The position numbers and the translations under genes are program-made. A stretch of DNA of 64,000 bases from Demequina flava (lineage in GTDB: Bacteria; Actinomycetota; Actinomycetes; Actinomycetales; Demequinaceae), in the NCBI RefSeq assembly GCF_000975035.1, contig NZ_BBRA01000001.1:1259184-1323183 (forward strand). Direction: 5' to 3'. The notes under the pieces are model-generated. The model made no database searches and was not told the DNA's origin. It saw only the letters and a list, made by a program, of their open reading frames with translations. Shown here piece after piece: positions 51,731 through 59,358 of this stretch; the stretch's first letter is position 1, and every line of letters starts with the position of its first letter.

Positions 51731-52606
51731 CTACTGGCCCTGGCGTGACTCGTGCCAGTGAAGGACTCGCCGTTCTACGACGGTGACGAGGAAGAGAAGT
51801 CCAGCGCCCATGAGCGCGAGGAAGAAGATCGAGGCGTAGATCACGGCGAGCTGGTTGTTCGACGACGCCAGGCTGATCGCGGTGCCAAGGCCCTCGGCGG
51901 CACCAGGGGCGTTCAACTCGGCGACAACGGCACCGATGATCGACAGCGGGAACACGACTCTGAGCGCAGTGAACATGTACGGCAGCGAACTCGGGAGTCG
52001 GAGGTAGCGCAGCGTTTCAAAACGTGACGCCTTCAGGGTTCGGAAGACGTGGAGTGCGGCGGGATCCACTGACAACAGCCCCGTGGAAACGCTGATGAGG
52101 ATCGGGAAGAAACAGATCAGCGCGGTCACGATGAGTTTGGGCTCGGGACCGAACCCGAAGGCGACGACTAGGGCAGGTGCAAGGGCGACCAGCGGTGTCA
52201 CGTTGAGGACCACCGCGTAGGGCATGATCGCGCGACGTGCGATCGGCATCTCGCTAATGAGGATCGCCAGCAAAAACGACGTCACGAACGCGATGCCGAG
52301 CCCGACAAGCGAGACCTGTAGCGTGACCCACGCGTTGGACACGTAGTACTGCCAATCGTTGACGATCGATTCGCCGACCGCGGTCAGAGGCGGGAGGAGG
52401 AACGGCTTGGTGTGCGCGGTCCAGGCCCAAAGGGACGCGAAGACCACGAGGAGTGCGGTGGCCGGTAGCCAAAAGCTTGGCTTCAAGACTGCGACAGCGG
52501 ACGCCACCGAGCTCGAGATCTTGCCGCCTCGGGCCTGTCTCTCCGCGAACTTCGTCGTGCCCGTCGCATCCGTGGTGGGCGCGGCGGCATTGTTGATAGC
52601 GGTCAC
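51731..52606 (-). CDS. ABC transporter permease (SsuC/ThiX-like)
   Basis: The 291-residue protein has six membrane segments and the binding-protein-dependent permease EAA loop, seen as FRTLKASRFETLRYLRLPSSLPYMFTALRV near 184-213. Other conserved parts are KPFLLPPLTAVGESIVNDWQYYVSNAWVTLQVSLVGLGIAF and FGPEPKLIVTALICFFPILIS. The GTG at 52606 follows AGGAGAAG and is preferred over an upstream ATG that would read through the site. It forms the channel of the importer with the ATPase gene immediately upstream. Confidence 0.92.
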   Translation of the reverse strand: MTAINNAAAPTTDATGTTKFAERQARGGKISSSVASAVAVLKPSFWLPATALLVVFASLWAWTAHTKPFLLPPLTAVGESIVNDWQYYVSNAWVTLQVSLVGLGIAFVTSFLLAILISEMPIARRAIMPYAVVLNVTPLVALAPALVVAFGFGPEPKLIVTALICFFPILISVSTGLLSVDPAALHVFRTLKASRFETLRYLRLPSSLPYMFTALRVVFPLSIIGAVVAELNAPGAAEGLGTAISLASSNNQLAVIYASIFFLALMGAGLLFLVTVVERRVLHWHESRQGQ

Positions 52607-52620
52607 TCGCTTCTCCTGAC

Positions 52621-53463
52621 TTAAGCCGCAGCTTGGGAGTTGTCGCGCCATGCAGACTGCAGGTGCTGGCGAATGTGGTTTTCGTACTGGTGGAATTCGG
52701 CGCTACTCAGGAGCTGCTCGTCTCGCGGCCTAGGTAGATTGATCTCCACTTCTGCCGTGATACGTCCAGGATTCGCCCCCATGATGATCACTCGATCGCT
52801 GAGGCGCACGGCCTCAGAGACGTTGTGGGTGACGAACACGACGGTGGTCTGCATGTCTCGCCAGATCTCGAGGAGCTGACCCTGCAGGGCCTCTCGCGTG
52901 AACTCGTCGAGCGCGCTGAAGGGTTCATCCATGAGCAGGACCTCGGGCTGAATGCCAAAGGCACGCACGATGGAGGCCCTTTGTCGCATTCCTCCGGAAA
53001 GCTCGGCCGGCAACTTGTGTGCAGCATCGGCCAGGCCCACGCGCTGAAGGAGCGCATCGATGTCGACCGGCTCGGTTCGGACCTGCGCTCCGCCGATCCC
53101 GTGTCGGCGCCGTCGTTCTGCACCCGGGTTGATTCGCGACGGCAGCGTGACGTTCTTGCGGACTGTCAGCCAAGGAAGCAGGGCGGGCACTTGAGGGACA
53201 AGGCCGACCATCTTCGCGTTGCAGGCGTCCTCGGTCGACAATCCGAAGATGGAGACTTCACCGTCGTCTGCCGTCTCAAGTCCCGCGATCATGCGCAAGA
53301 GCGTGGACTTGCCGCATCCGGACGGTCCAATGATGCTCACGAAGTCGCCGCGACGGATGGAGGCATCGACGCCGCCAAGCGCGACGACTGGGCGTTCCGC
53401 GTCGCCGTATGCTTTGCGGGCATCAGAGACCACGATCGCGTCGGGGTGCTGAGGGAGTGTCAT
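52621..53463 (-). CDS. ABC transporter ATP-binding protein (SsuB/ThiZ/TauB-like)
   Basis: The 280-residue ATPase shows Walker A IIGPSGCGKST near 44-54, the Q-loop LVPQVPALLPWLTVRKNVTLP near 88-108, the signature LSGGMRQRASIVRAFGIQPEVLLMDEPFSALD near 155-186 (with Walker B) and the switch His in VFVTHNVSEAVRLSDRV. An insertion (NPGAERRRRHGIGGAQVRTEPVD) sits in the helical subdomain. The general pattern is that of the nitrate/sulfonate/taurine/thiamine-precursor importers, matching the binding protein and permease next to it. Confidence 0.93.
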   Translation of the reverse strand: MTLPQHPDAIVVSDARKAYGDAERPVVALGGVDASIRRGDFVSIIGPSGCGKSTLLRMIAGLETADDGEVSIFGLSTEDACNAKMVGLVPQVPALLPWLTVRKNVTLPSRINPGAERRRRHGIGGAQVRTEPVDIDALLQRVGLADAAHKLPAELSGGMRQRASIVRAFGIQPEVLLMDEPFSALDEFTREALQGQLLEIWRDMQTTVVFVTHNVSEAVRLSDRVIIMGANPGRITAEVEINLPRPRDEQLLSSAEFHQYENHIRQHLQSAWRDNSQAAA

Positions 53464-53465
53464 GG

Positions 53466-53999
53466 CTACACCAGGTTTCGGTAGGCGCGGTTTTGGTAGA
53501 CCAGCGGCGCGTTCTCGCTCGTGCAGACCGCTTCAACTTCAATGAGCAGCATCAGATGGTCGCCGGCGTCGTCTCGGTGAGCGATGCGGCCTTTCAGTGC
53601 GGCCATGTGGCCGTCGATCACGGGCAAATCAACGTGCTCCTCGGCGAGGGCGACTTCGCCAAACTTGTCGTTGTTTTTGCGTGCAAAGTGGCTCGCGACG
53701 TCGCCTTGCCCTTCGGCCAATATGTTGATGGCCACGCGCTCCGCTTCGCAGAAGGCCCGGTAGCTGTCGGCCGTCTCTGCGAGGAACACGGCCACGAGTG
53801 GGGGAGAGGACGACACGGAAGTAAAGCTGTTCGCGGTGAATCCGTACCGCTCGCCCTCGTGGTGAGTGGTCACAACAGTGACTGAGGTGGCCATGGCTCC
53901 AAGTGCTTCACGCAGGTGATTCGGGTCGAAGGACTGGGGCGAGGGGGAAGCGCCGCTTGAGGCGGCCGATGCTGTGGTGCGGTGAGAGACGGTAGTCAT
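53466..53999 (-). CDS. Flavin reductase domain protein (RutF/HpaC-like)
   Basis: The 177-residue protein has the flavin-reductase-like split-barrel pattern: LREALGAMATSVTVVTTHHEGERYGFTANSFTSVSSSPPLVAVFL, RVAINILAEGQGDVASHFARKN and the terminal PLVYQNRAYRNL. Such enzymes use NAD(P)H to reduce FMN or FAD and hand it to a two-component monooxygenase; RutF does so for RutA. The N-terminal 25 residues are Ser/Thr/Ala-rich and probably disordered. The ATG at 53999 follows GAGGAGAAC. It is gene two of the operon, 2 bp upstream of the ABC ATPase. Confidence 0.9.
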   Translation of the reverse strand: MTTVSHRTTASAASSGASPSPQSFDPNHLREALGAMATSVTVVTTHHEGERYGFTANSFTSVSSSPPLVAVFLAETADSYRAFCEAERVAINILAEGQGDVASHFARKNNDKFGEVALAEEHVDLPVIDGHMAALKGRIAHRDDAGDHLMLLIEVEAVCTSENAPLVYQNRAYRNLV

Positions 54000-54054
54000 G
54001 AGAGTTCTCCTCAGGTCAGGAAGGGCGACGGTGCCCCGAGATGTGTGTTGTGAG

Positions 54055-54585
54055 CTACGCGGAGGCAGCTGCGGAGACGACAGGCAGGATGGGCTCGTGA
54101 CGAGAGACCCAGGCATCGATTGCGCCGTCGAGTGCGCTCTCGTCGCGGGCTACGGACTCCATGACGCCCAAGCCTGCGAACGGAGTCAGCGCACCGACTT
54201 CGCCGAGCAGCGTGCTCGTGTGAAGGGGCGTCGAGTACGCGTGTACCGGTGAGCCAGCGACGGCAACGGGGACCGCGATTGTGCCTGCCAGTGACGCGGG
54301 CCCATACCCGTCGAGGAATGCCTTGAGGAGGCCCGTATAGGTCCCCTTGTATGACGGGGTCGCGACTACAACGAGTTGTGCATCGGCTACGCGGCGGCGG
54401 GCTGATTCAGCGTCGGGGTGCTGCCACGTGAGCAGGGTGTCCGTGATGTCAGACAACTCCAGAACGGAGATGTCGAGATCTACACCAGCGGCTTCGCCAA
54501 GTGCGCGAGTGGCGCGTGTGGCGACGTCGAGGGTCGTGGAATTCGGTCGGGGATTCCCCGAGACGATGAGGGTAGGGCAAGGCAT
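54055..54585 (-). CDS. NAD(P)H-dependent FMN reductase (SsuE/MsuE flavodoxin-like)
   Basis: The 176-residue flavodoxin-fold protein begins TLIVSGNPRPNSTTLDVATRATRAL. It continues with the flavin-binding segment LVVVATPSYKGTYTGLLKAFLDGYGPASLAGTIAVPVAVAGSPVHA, as in SsuE and MsuE, which supply reduced FMN to sulfonate monooxygenases. Having both this enzyme and a RutF-like reductase in one operon with two different monooxygenases suggests a dedicated reductase for each. The ATG at 54585 follows AGGAGG. It is the first gene of the cluster; the promoter should lie in 54586-54724, where I see no clear -35/-10 pair. Confidence 0.92.
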   Translation of the reverse strand: MPCPTLIVSGNPRPNSTTLDVATRATRALGEAAGVDLDISVLELSDITDTLLTWQHPDAESARRRVADAQLVVVATPSYKGTYTGLLKAFLDGYGPASLAGTIAVPVAVAGSPVHAYSTPLHTSTLLGEVGALTPFAGLGVMESVARDESALDGAIDAWVSRHEPILPVVSAAASA

Positions 54586-54724
54586 AGAAACCTCCTGAGC
54601 TCGATCCTTGAGTGAACAGAGCGGAGAGCTTGCTGGCCGAGTGAGTGATCCAATTGGCCTGCGGAGGTCCGTCGTACTGATGGCTACATTAAGGGCCGGA
54701 CGTTTCTTGAATCCGCCCCACGTG

Positions 54725-55177
54725 TTAAATCTGTGTGTCGTCCAGTTCTTGCTCAGCGTGAAGTCGACGGGTGCCGTCCGTGCCATGAACGTAGATGTCA
54801 ACGCCGAGGTCGTGAGCGGCCTGTGCGGGCCAACTCGTTGCACTGAAGTACGGAGCGACGGGCTCTGTAATGCACAAGACCAGGCGGGCCTTTGGCGCAA
54901 CGGCGGCGCGTAGCCATGTGAGTTTCAGCATGTCCGCGAGAACCCGGTTGCGGTGCGCGGACCGCACCGTTCCTTGTGTCGCAACTACTTTGACCAGGAC
55001 GGAGTCATCCGAAGCGGCACCGTCGACCTCTGCCCGCACCCCGGACGGGAGCTTTAGAGCGCGTGGCTCAAGAGGAACTTTTAGGGTGGCCGCCAAGTCG
55101 GTGAGCATCCGAACCTCGATGGAGTCCGGTGCAAAGCGGTGCCACGGATGAGGCATCTTGCCAGCGGATTCGGTCAT
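54725..55177 (-). CDS. Uncharacterised protein with nuclease-like pattern
   Basis: The 150-residue product has no recognised function. The middle (GVRAEVDGAASDDSVLVKVVATQGTVRSAHRNRVLADMLKLTWLRA) has the spacing of a PD-(D/E)XK-type core. It is followed by ARLVLCITEPVAPYFSATSWPAQAAHDLGVDIYVH, as in a small family of actinobacterial proteins. One expected acidic residue near VLVKVV is not acidic, so activity is doubtful. A CACAAT hexamer lies 6 nt before the ATG. It is transcribed toward the flavoenzyme operon, but the 139-bp gap suggests a separate unit. Confidence 0.6.
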   Translation of the reverse strand: MTESAGKMPHPWHRFAPDSIEVRMLTDLAATLKVPLEPRALKLPSGVRAEVDGAASDDSVLVKVVATQGTVRSAHRNRVLADMLKLTWLRAAVAPKARLVLCITEPVAPYFSATSWPAQAAHDLGVDIYVHGTDGTRRLHAEQELDDTQI

Positions 55178-55297
55178 GCCTGCATTGTGGCAATCGAGTG
55201 TTTCTCGTCCGTTACTGGCGTGCGCCGGACCGATGACGTACGGGGCGCTGGGGCGAAAGGGTTACAGTGAAGTGGAATGTTGACGGGAGAGTGAGAC

Positions 55298-55702
55298 ATG
55301 CGCATTGGTGAGTTGGCAGACAAGGCCGGCGTGACCGCCAAGACCGTTCGGTACTACGAGTCGATCGGGCTCCTGCCGGATCCTGGCCGAACCTCGTCCG
55401 GCTACCGCGATTACGACGAGGAGTTCCTCAAGCGCCTCACGTTCGTGCGCGATGCTCAAGCCGCAGGCCTGACGCTCAAGGAGTCGCGTCAGATTCTCGA
55501 CATGAAGTCGGAGGGGCACTCGACGTGCGAGCACACGAGCGCTCTGCTGGACCAGCACTTGGCGCTCATTGAGAACCAGATCGCTTCGCTTGAAGCAGCC
55601 AAGTCGGAACTCCAGGCGCTGCGAGCTCGCGCCGACGTTCTGGACCCCGACTCTTGCAACGACCCCAACCGCTGCCAGGTCGTGGAGCACGCCGCGCACT
55701 AA
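55298..55702 (+). CDS. MerR-family metal-responsive regulator
   Basis: The 134-residue regulator has a MerR winged helix (MRIGELADKAGVTAKTVRYYESIGLLPDPGRTSSGYRDY), a second DNA-contacting region and a long dimer helix. Cysteines are at 77 (STCEHT), 120 and 126 (CNDPNRC). In E. coli the Cu(I) sensor CueR has Ser in place of the first Cys, whereas divalent sensors such as ZntR have Cys there. The ligand set thus looks like a Zn/Cd-type sensor or a mixed form. The only classical MerR-type promoter in the window is in front of copZ-copA, 3.4 kb downstream, and is copper-like. Its own promoter region holds a related half-site at 55265-55280. Confidence 0.85.
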   Translation: MRIGELADKAGVTAKTVRYYESIGLLPDPGRTSSGYRDYDEEFLKRLTFVRDAQAAGLTLKESRQILDMKSEGHSTCEHTSALLDQHLALIENQIASLEAAKSELQALRARADVLDPDSCNDPNRCQVVEHAAH

Positions 55703-55922
55703 GTGGCCCGCGGCGAAGTGCCCAGATACCAGGGGTGCCGGTGGGCGGCGCGGGGACCATCGTCCCGTCGCATTCGGCGCCGTTCCCGATAGAGTCGTGA
55801 ACCGAAGGCGACGGTGCGCAAGTGCCTCCGCCGCCGCGTGCGCCTGAGCGCGTCGCGGGTCCGGATTCACATGACGACGGCACGACGCATCTGCGCGCGT
55901 GGCAGCTCGAGAGGCAGGGCGC

Positions 55923-57491
55923 ATGAAGATCGCCATCCCGAAGGAGACGGCCGAGGGCTCGACCTTGGTGGCCGCGACACCCAAGACGGTTGAGGCGCTC
56001 ACGAAGCTCGGCTATGAGGTGCTGGTTGAGGCGGGTGCCGGACAGGCTGCGAACTTCGGTGACGAGGCCTACCTGGTTGCAGGCGCCGCGGTCACGGATG
56101 CCGCCAGCGTGTGGGGTGGGGACATCGTCGCCGCCTACAACCCGCCCACCGAGCAGCAGCGAGACCTCCTCAAGCGCGGCGGCGTCCTGATTGGCACCCT
56201 CGCCCCGCACTCCAGCCATGACCTGATCGCGGACCTTGCCCAGCGCAACGTCACCGCGCTCTCCCTGGACGCCGTACCCCGCATCTCCCGCGCACAGGCC
56301 CTCGACGTGCTGTCCACGATGTCGAATGTGTCTGGCTACCGCGCGGTGATCGAGGCCGCGGAGGCGTACGGAGCGATGTTCGCCGGCCAAGTCACCGCCG
56401 CGGGCAAGACGGACCCCGCCACGGTCTTTGTCATTGGCGCCGGAGTTGCCGGCCTTGCGTCGCTCGGGGCCGCAGTCTCCCTGGGTGCTCAGGTGCGCAG
56501 CTTTGACGTCCGCCCCGAGGTCGCCGAGCAGATCGAGTCCATGGGCGCGACCTTTGTGCACGCCCCGGCTGCCCAGCAGGAGGTCTCCTCCGACGGCTAC
56601 GCCAAGCCACTCACGCAGGAGCAGCTCGCGGCCGCCCTCGACGTCTACGCAGAGGAGTCGAGCAGCGCCGACATCGTCATCACCACCGCGCTGGTGCGCG
56701 GCTCCGCGCCCACGACCATCACCGCAGACATGGTCGCGGCCATGAAGCCGGGGTCCGTGATCGTTGACCTGGCGGCGATCGGCGGCGGCAACTGCGAACT
56801 GACCGTGCCCGGCGAGAAGGTCATCTCCGACAACGGCGTGACGATCATCGGCTACACCGACCTGCCCAGCCGCATGCCGCAACACACGTCGCAGCTCCTC
56901 GGCACCAACATCGTCAACCTCATGAAGCTCCTCACGCCCGCGAAGGACGGCGAGGCGGTGCTCGACATGGAAGACGAGGTCGTTCGCGGCATGACCGTCG
57001 CCTCGAACGGCGAGGTGATGTGGCCGCCGCCTCCCGTATCGGTTTCGGCCGATGCTGGCGCCAGGGCCGCTGCCGCCGCACCCGAGGTGTCGGAAGAGGA
57101 GCGCAAAGCGGAAGCCGAGCGAGCATCGGCCCAAGAGGCGGCCAGGAAGAAGCGCAATGCGTGGACCATGGGCGTCTCGGGCGGACTGCTCGCGATTGCG
57201 CTGTGCTTCGCGAACCCCGCGTTCCTCATGATGATGACCGTCTTCATCCTCGCGGTCTTCATTGGCTATTACGTGATCTCGAACGTGTCCCACTCGCTCC
57301 ACACCCCGCTGATGAGTCAGACGAACGCGATTAGCGGAATCATCCTCGTCGGTGCGCTGCTACAGCTGGGATCGTCGTCCACGGTGGTGACGGTGCTCGC
57401 ATTCATTGCCGCCTCCGTCGCCTCGATCAACGTGTTCGGCGGATTTCTCGTGACCTACCGGATGCTCGGCATGTTCCAGAAGGGAGCGTGA
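55923..57491 (+). CDS. pntA: NAD(P) transhydrogenase subunit alpha (full-length PntA)
   Basis: The 522-residue alpha subunit contains the soluble NAD(H)-binding domain [54 protein letters not shown] near 168-204, and [16 protein letters not shown] near 277-292. A charged Ala/Glu linker of variable type follows ([33 protein letters not shown]). Four membrane helices of domain II fill residues 415-522. With PntB it moves hydride from NADH to NADP, driven by proton entry. It is a fused form, whereas many actinobacteria split it into PntAA and PntAB. The stop overlaps the pntB GTG by 4 nt. Confidence 0.95.
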   Translation: MKIAIPKETAEGSTLVAATPKTVEALTKLGYEVLVEAGAGQAANFGDEAYLVAGAAVTDAASVWGGDIVAAYNPPTEQQRDLLKRGGVLIGTLAPHSSHDLIADLAQRNVTALSLDAVPRISRAQALDVLSTMSNVSGYRAVIEAAEAYGAMFAGQVTAAGKTDPATVFVIGAGVAGLASLGAAVSLGAQVRSFDVRPEVAEQIESMGATFVHAPAAQQEVSSDGYAKPLTQEQLAAALDVYAEESSSADIVITTALVRGSAPTTITADMVAAMKPGSVIVDLAAIGGGNCELTVPGEKVISDNGVTIIGYTDLPSRMPQHTSQLLGTNIVNLMKLLTPAKDGEAVLDMEDEVVRGMTVASNGEVMWPPPPVSVSADAGARAAAAAPEVSEEERKAEAERASAQEAARKKRNAWTMGVSGGLLAIALCFANPAFLMMMTVFILAVFIGYYVISNVSHSLHTPLMSQTNAISGIILVGALLQLGSSSTVVTVLAFIAASVASINVFGGFLVTYRMLGMFQKGA

Positions 57492-58888
57492 GTGCGATGA
57501 CTCTCACCAGCATCGCCCAGGTCGCCTACTTGGTGGCCGCCGTCCTCTTCATCCTGTCGCTCGCGGGGCTGTCCAAGCAGACCACCGCGCGCCGCGGAAA
57601 CCTGCTCGGCATGGCCGGCATGGGTATCGCGATTCTCGCCACGATTGCCCTCGCGCTGGATCAGTCTGAGCGTGCTTGGGGCGTGACGCTTCTGCTGATT
57701 GCCTGCGTCCTGCTGATTGGCGCATCCGTCGGCATCTACCGCGCCCGGACCGTCGAGATGACGCAGATGCCCGAGCTGATCGCTCTGCTGCACTCCTTTG
57801 TGGGTCTGGCGGCGGTGCTCATTGGCTACAACTCGTACCTGACCGAGGGGCACGACGCGATGCACCTGGTCGAGGTGTTCCTGGGTGTCCTGATCGGCGC
57901 CGTGACGTTCACGGGCTCGATCGTCGCGTACCTCAAGCTTTCTGCGCGGATGTCCTCCAAGCCCCTCACTTTGCCGGGGCGTCACGCGCTGAATGTCGGC
58001 ATCCTGGTCGCATCCGCCGCGCTGATGGTGTGGTTCCTGGCGGCTCCGTCGGTGTGGCCGCTGATTCTGATGACGGTGCTGGCGCTCGCGTTGGGCTACC
58101 ACCTGGTCGCGGCCATCGGCGGTGGAGATATGCCCGTCGTGGTCTCGATGCTCAACTCCTACTCGGGCTGGGCCGCGGCTGCCGCGGGCTTCATGCTCGG
58201 CAATGACCTGCTCATCGTGACCGGTGCCCTCGTGGGTGCCTCCGGCGCGATCCTGTCCTACCTGATGTGCAAGGCCATGAACCGGAAGTTCCTCGCGGTG
58301 ATCCTCGGCGGATTCGGTGGCGAGACGTCCTCCGGTGGGGCCGAAGTGACGGGCACGCACCAGGAGACCAGCGCTTCAGCGTTGGCAGACCAGTTGGCGA
58401 CGGCGAAGTCGGTGGTCATCGCGCCCGGTTACGGCATGGCCGTGGCCAAGGCGCAGTACCCGGTCGCTGATCTGGTGTCCCGCCTGCGTGAACAGGGAGT
58501 CAAGGTGCGCTTTGCGGTGCACCCCGTGGCGGGAAGGCTTCCTGGCCACATGAACGTGCTCCTGGCCGAGGCTCGCGTGCCCTACGACATCGTGCTCGAA
58601 CTCGACGAAATCAACGACGACTTCCCCGACACCGACGTGGTGCTGGTGATCGGTGCGAACGACACCGTGAACCCCGCGGCGCTGGACGACCCGTCCTCGC
58701 CGATTGCCGGCATGCCGGTGCTTGAGGTGTGGAACGCGAAGAGCGTCGTGGTGTTCAAGCGGTCCATGGCCACCGGCTACGCGGGTGTGCAGAACCCACT
58801 GTTCTTCAAGGAGAACACGGAGATGCTCTTTGGCGACGCGAAGGATCAGGTCGAGGCGATCCTCGCCGCGATGACCGCGCGCGTCTAG
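57488..58888 (+). CDS. pntB: NAD(P) transhydrogenase subunit beta
   Basis: The 466-residue beta subunit has about nine membrane helices in residues 8-265 (including the proton-channel residues around [22 protein letters not shown] and [20 protein letters not shown]). These precede the NADP(H)-binding domain III. Domain III shows [58 protein letters not shown] near 317-375 and [14 protein letters not shown] near 388-401, then [22 protein letters not shown]. It starts with GTG inside the pntA stop, so the two subunits are made in equal amounts. Confidence 0.96.
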   Translation: MSAMTLTSIAQVAYLVAAVLFILSLAGLSKQTTARRGNLLGMAGMGIAILATIALALDQSERAWGVTLLLIACVLLIGASVGIYRARTVEMTQMPELIALLHSFVGLAAVLIGYNSYLTEGHDAMHLVEVFLGVLIGAVTFTGSIVAYLKLSARMSSKPLTLPGRHALNVGILVASAALMVWFLAAPSVWPLILMTVLALALGYHLVAAIGGGDMPVVVSMLNSYSGWAAAAAGFMLGNDLLIVTGALVGASGAILSYLMCKAMNRKFLAVILGGFGGETSSGGAEVTGTHQETSASALADQLATAKSVVIAPGYGMAVAKAQYPVADLVSRLREQGVKVRFAVHPVAGRLPGHMNVLLAEARVPYDIVLELDEINDDFPDTDVVLVIGANDTVNPAALDDPSSPIAGMPVLEVWNAKSVVVFKRSMATGYAGVQNPLFFKENTEMLFGDAKDQVEAILAAMTARV

Positions 58889-59065
58889 CTGGCTCTTCAC
58901 CCCGCGTTCTTCTCCCGCTTGCTGGTGAAGGATCTGCGGTGAGCCGATTCGGGTTCCCAGAGACGTGCGCAGCCAGCTGAACCCGATTCTCTGGGCCGCA
59001 GGTTCTCCACCGAAAGGGCCGGAGGCGACTTGGGAGCGCGCCGAGAGCGTCATGAGGCGAACGCC

Positions 59066-59097
59066 TTGACATTCCAGTGCAGTGGAAGGTTTACCGT
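59066..59097 (+). promoter_or_regulatory. CueR-type copper promoter and operator
   Basis: TTGACA (59066-59071) is separated by 20 bp from TACCGT (59092-59097), the over-long spacer that MerR-family activators correct. The spacer holds the dyad ACATTCC-N8-GGAAGGT (59069-59090), nearly identical to known CueR operators. It precedes copZ-copA. Confidence 0.85.
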
Positions 59098-59130
59098 GAA
59101 GTTATCGTTCATCGACACGGAGGTTTCACC

Positions 59131-59358
59131 ATGCCTGACTCACCACTCATCACCGTCACTGTGATCGGCATGACGTGTAATGGATGCGCCACGTCCGTGC
59201 GCGAAGCGCTCGAGGCCTCCGACGGCATCATGACCGCCGCCGTCGACCACGAGTCCGGCCGCGTCGAGGTCACCCCAGACGGCACCGTGCCCGCCGCTGA
59301 CCTCGAGTTCACCATCGACGAGGCCGTCACGGAGGCCGGGTACTCGGTGTCCTCATGA
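59131..59358 (+). CDS. copZ: Copper chaperone (CopZ-like HMA domain)
   Basis: This 75-residue single heavy-metal-associated domain carries the Cu(I)-binding motif GMTCNGC at 12-18, in ITVTVIGMTCNGCATSVREALEASDGIMTAAVDHESGRVEV. It shuttles Cu(I) in the cytoplasm to the CopA pump encoded immediately downstream (4-nt overlap). The ATG at 59131 follows GGAGG; an in-frame ATG at 59077 lies inside the promoter. It is the first gene of the copper operon, controlled by the CueR-type operator at 59066-59097. Confidence 0.92.
   Translation: MPDSPLITVTVIGMTCNGCATSVREALEASDGIMTAAVDHESGRVEVTPDGTVPAADLEFTIDEAVTEAGYSVSS

Noticed and set aside
43970-54585. Interpretation as a plain alkanesulfonate (ssu) or dibenzothiophene (dsz) operon
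   Set aside because: The importer and SsuE-like reductase fit ssu, but the first monooxygenase carries RutA-type signatures and a RutB-like hydrolase is embedded. No sulfinate-releasing DszB-like gene is present.
43970-54585. Interpretation as a standard uracil (rut) operon
   Set aside because: Only A-, B- and F-like genes are present; rutC, rutD, rutE, rutG and rutR equivalents are missing, and a second unrelated monooxygenase is included.
54586-54724. FMN or TPP riboswitch at the head of the flavoenzyme operon
   Set aside because: I looked for the conserved core words of both riboswitches on the minus strand and did not find them.
58940-58995. Inverted repeat CCCAGAGA/TCTCTGGG after pntB as a regulatory RNA
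   Set aside because: It is a short stem with a 24-nt loop and competing pairings (GGGTT/AACCC); it may end the pnt transcript, but I could not support more.
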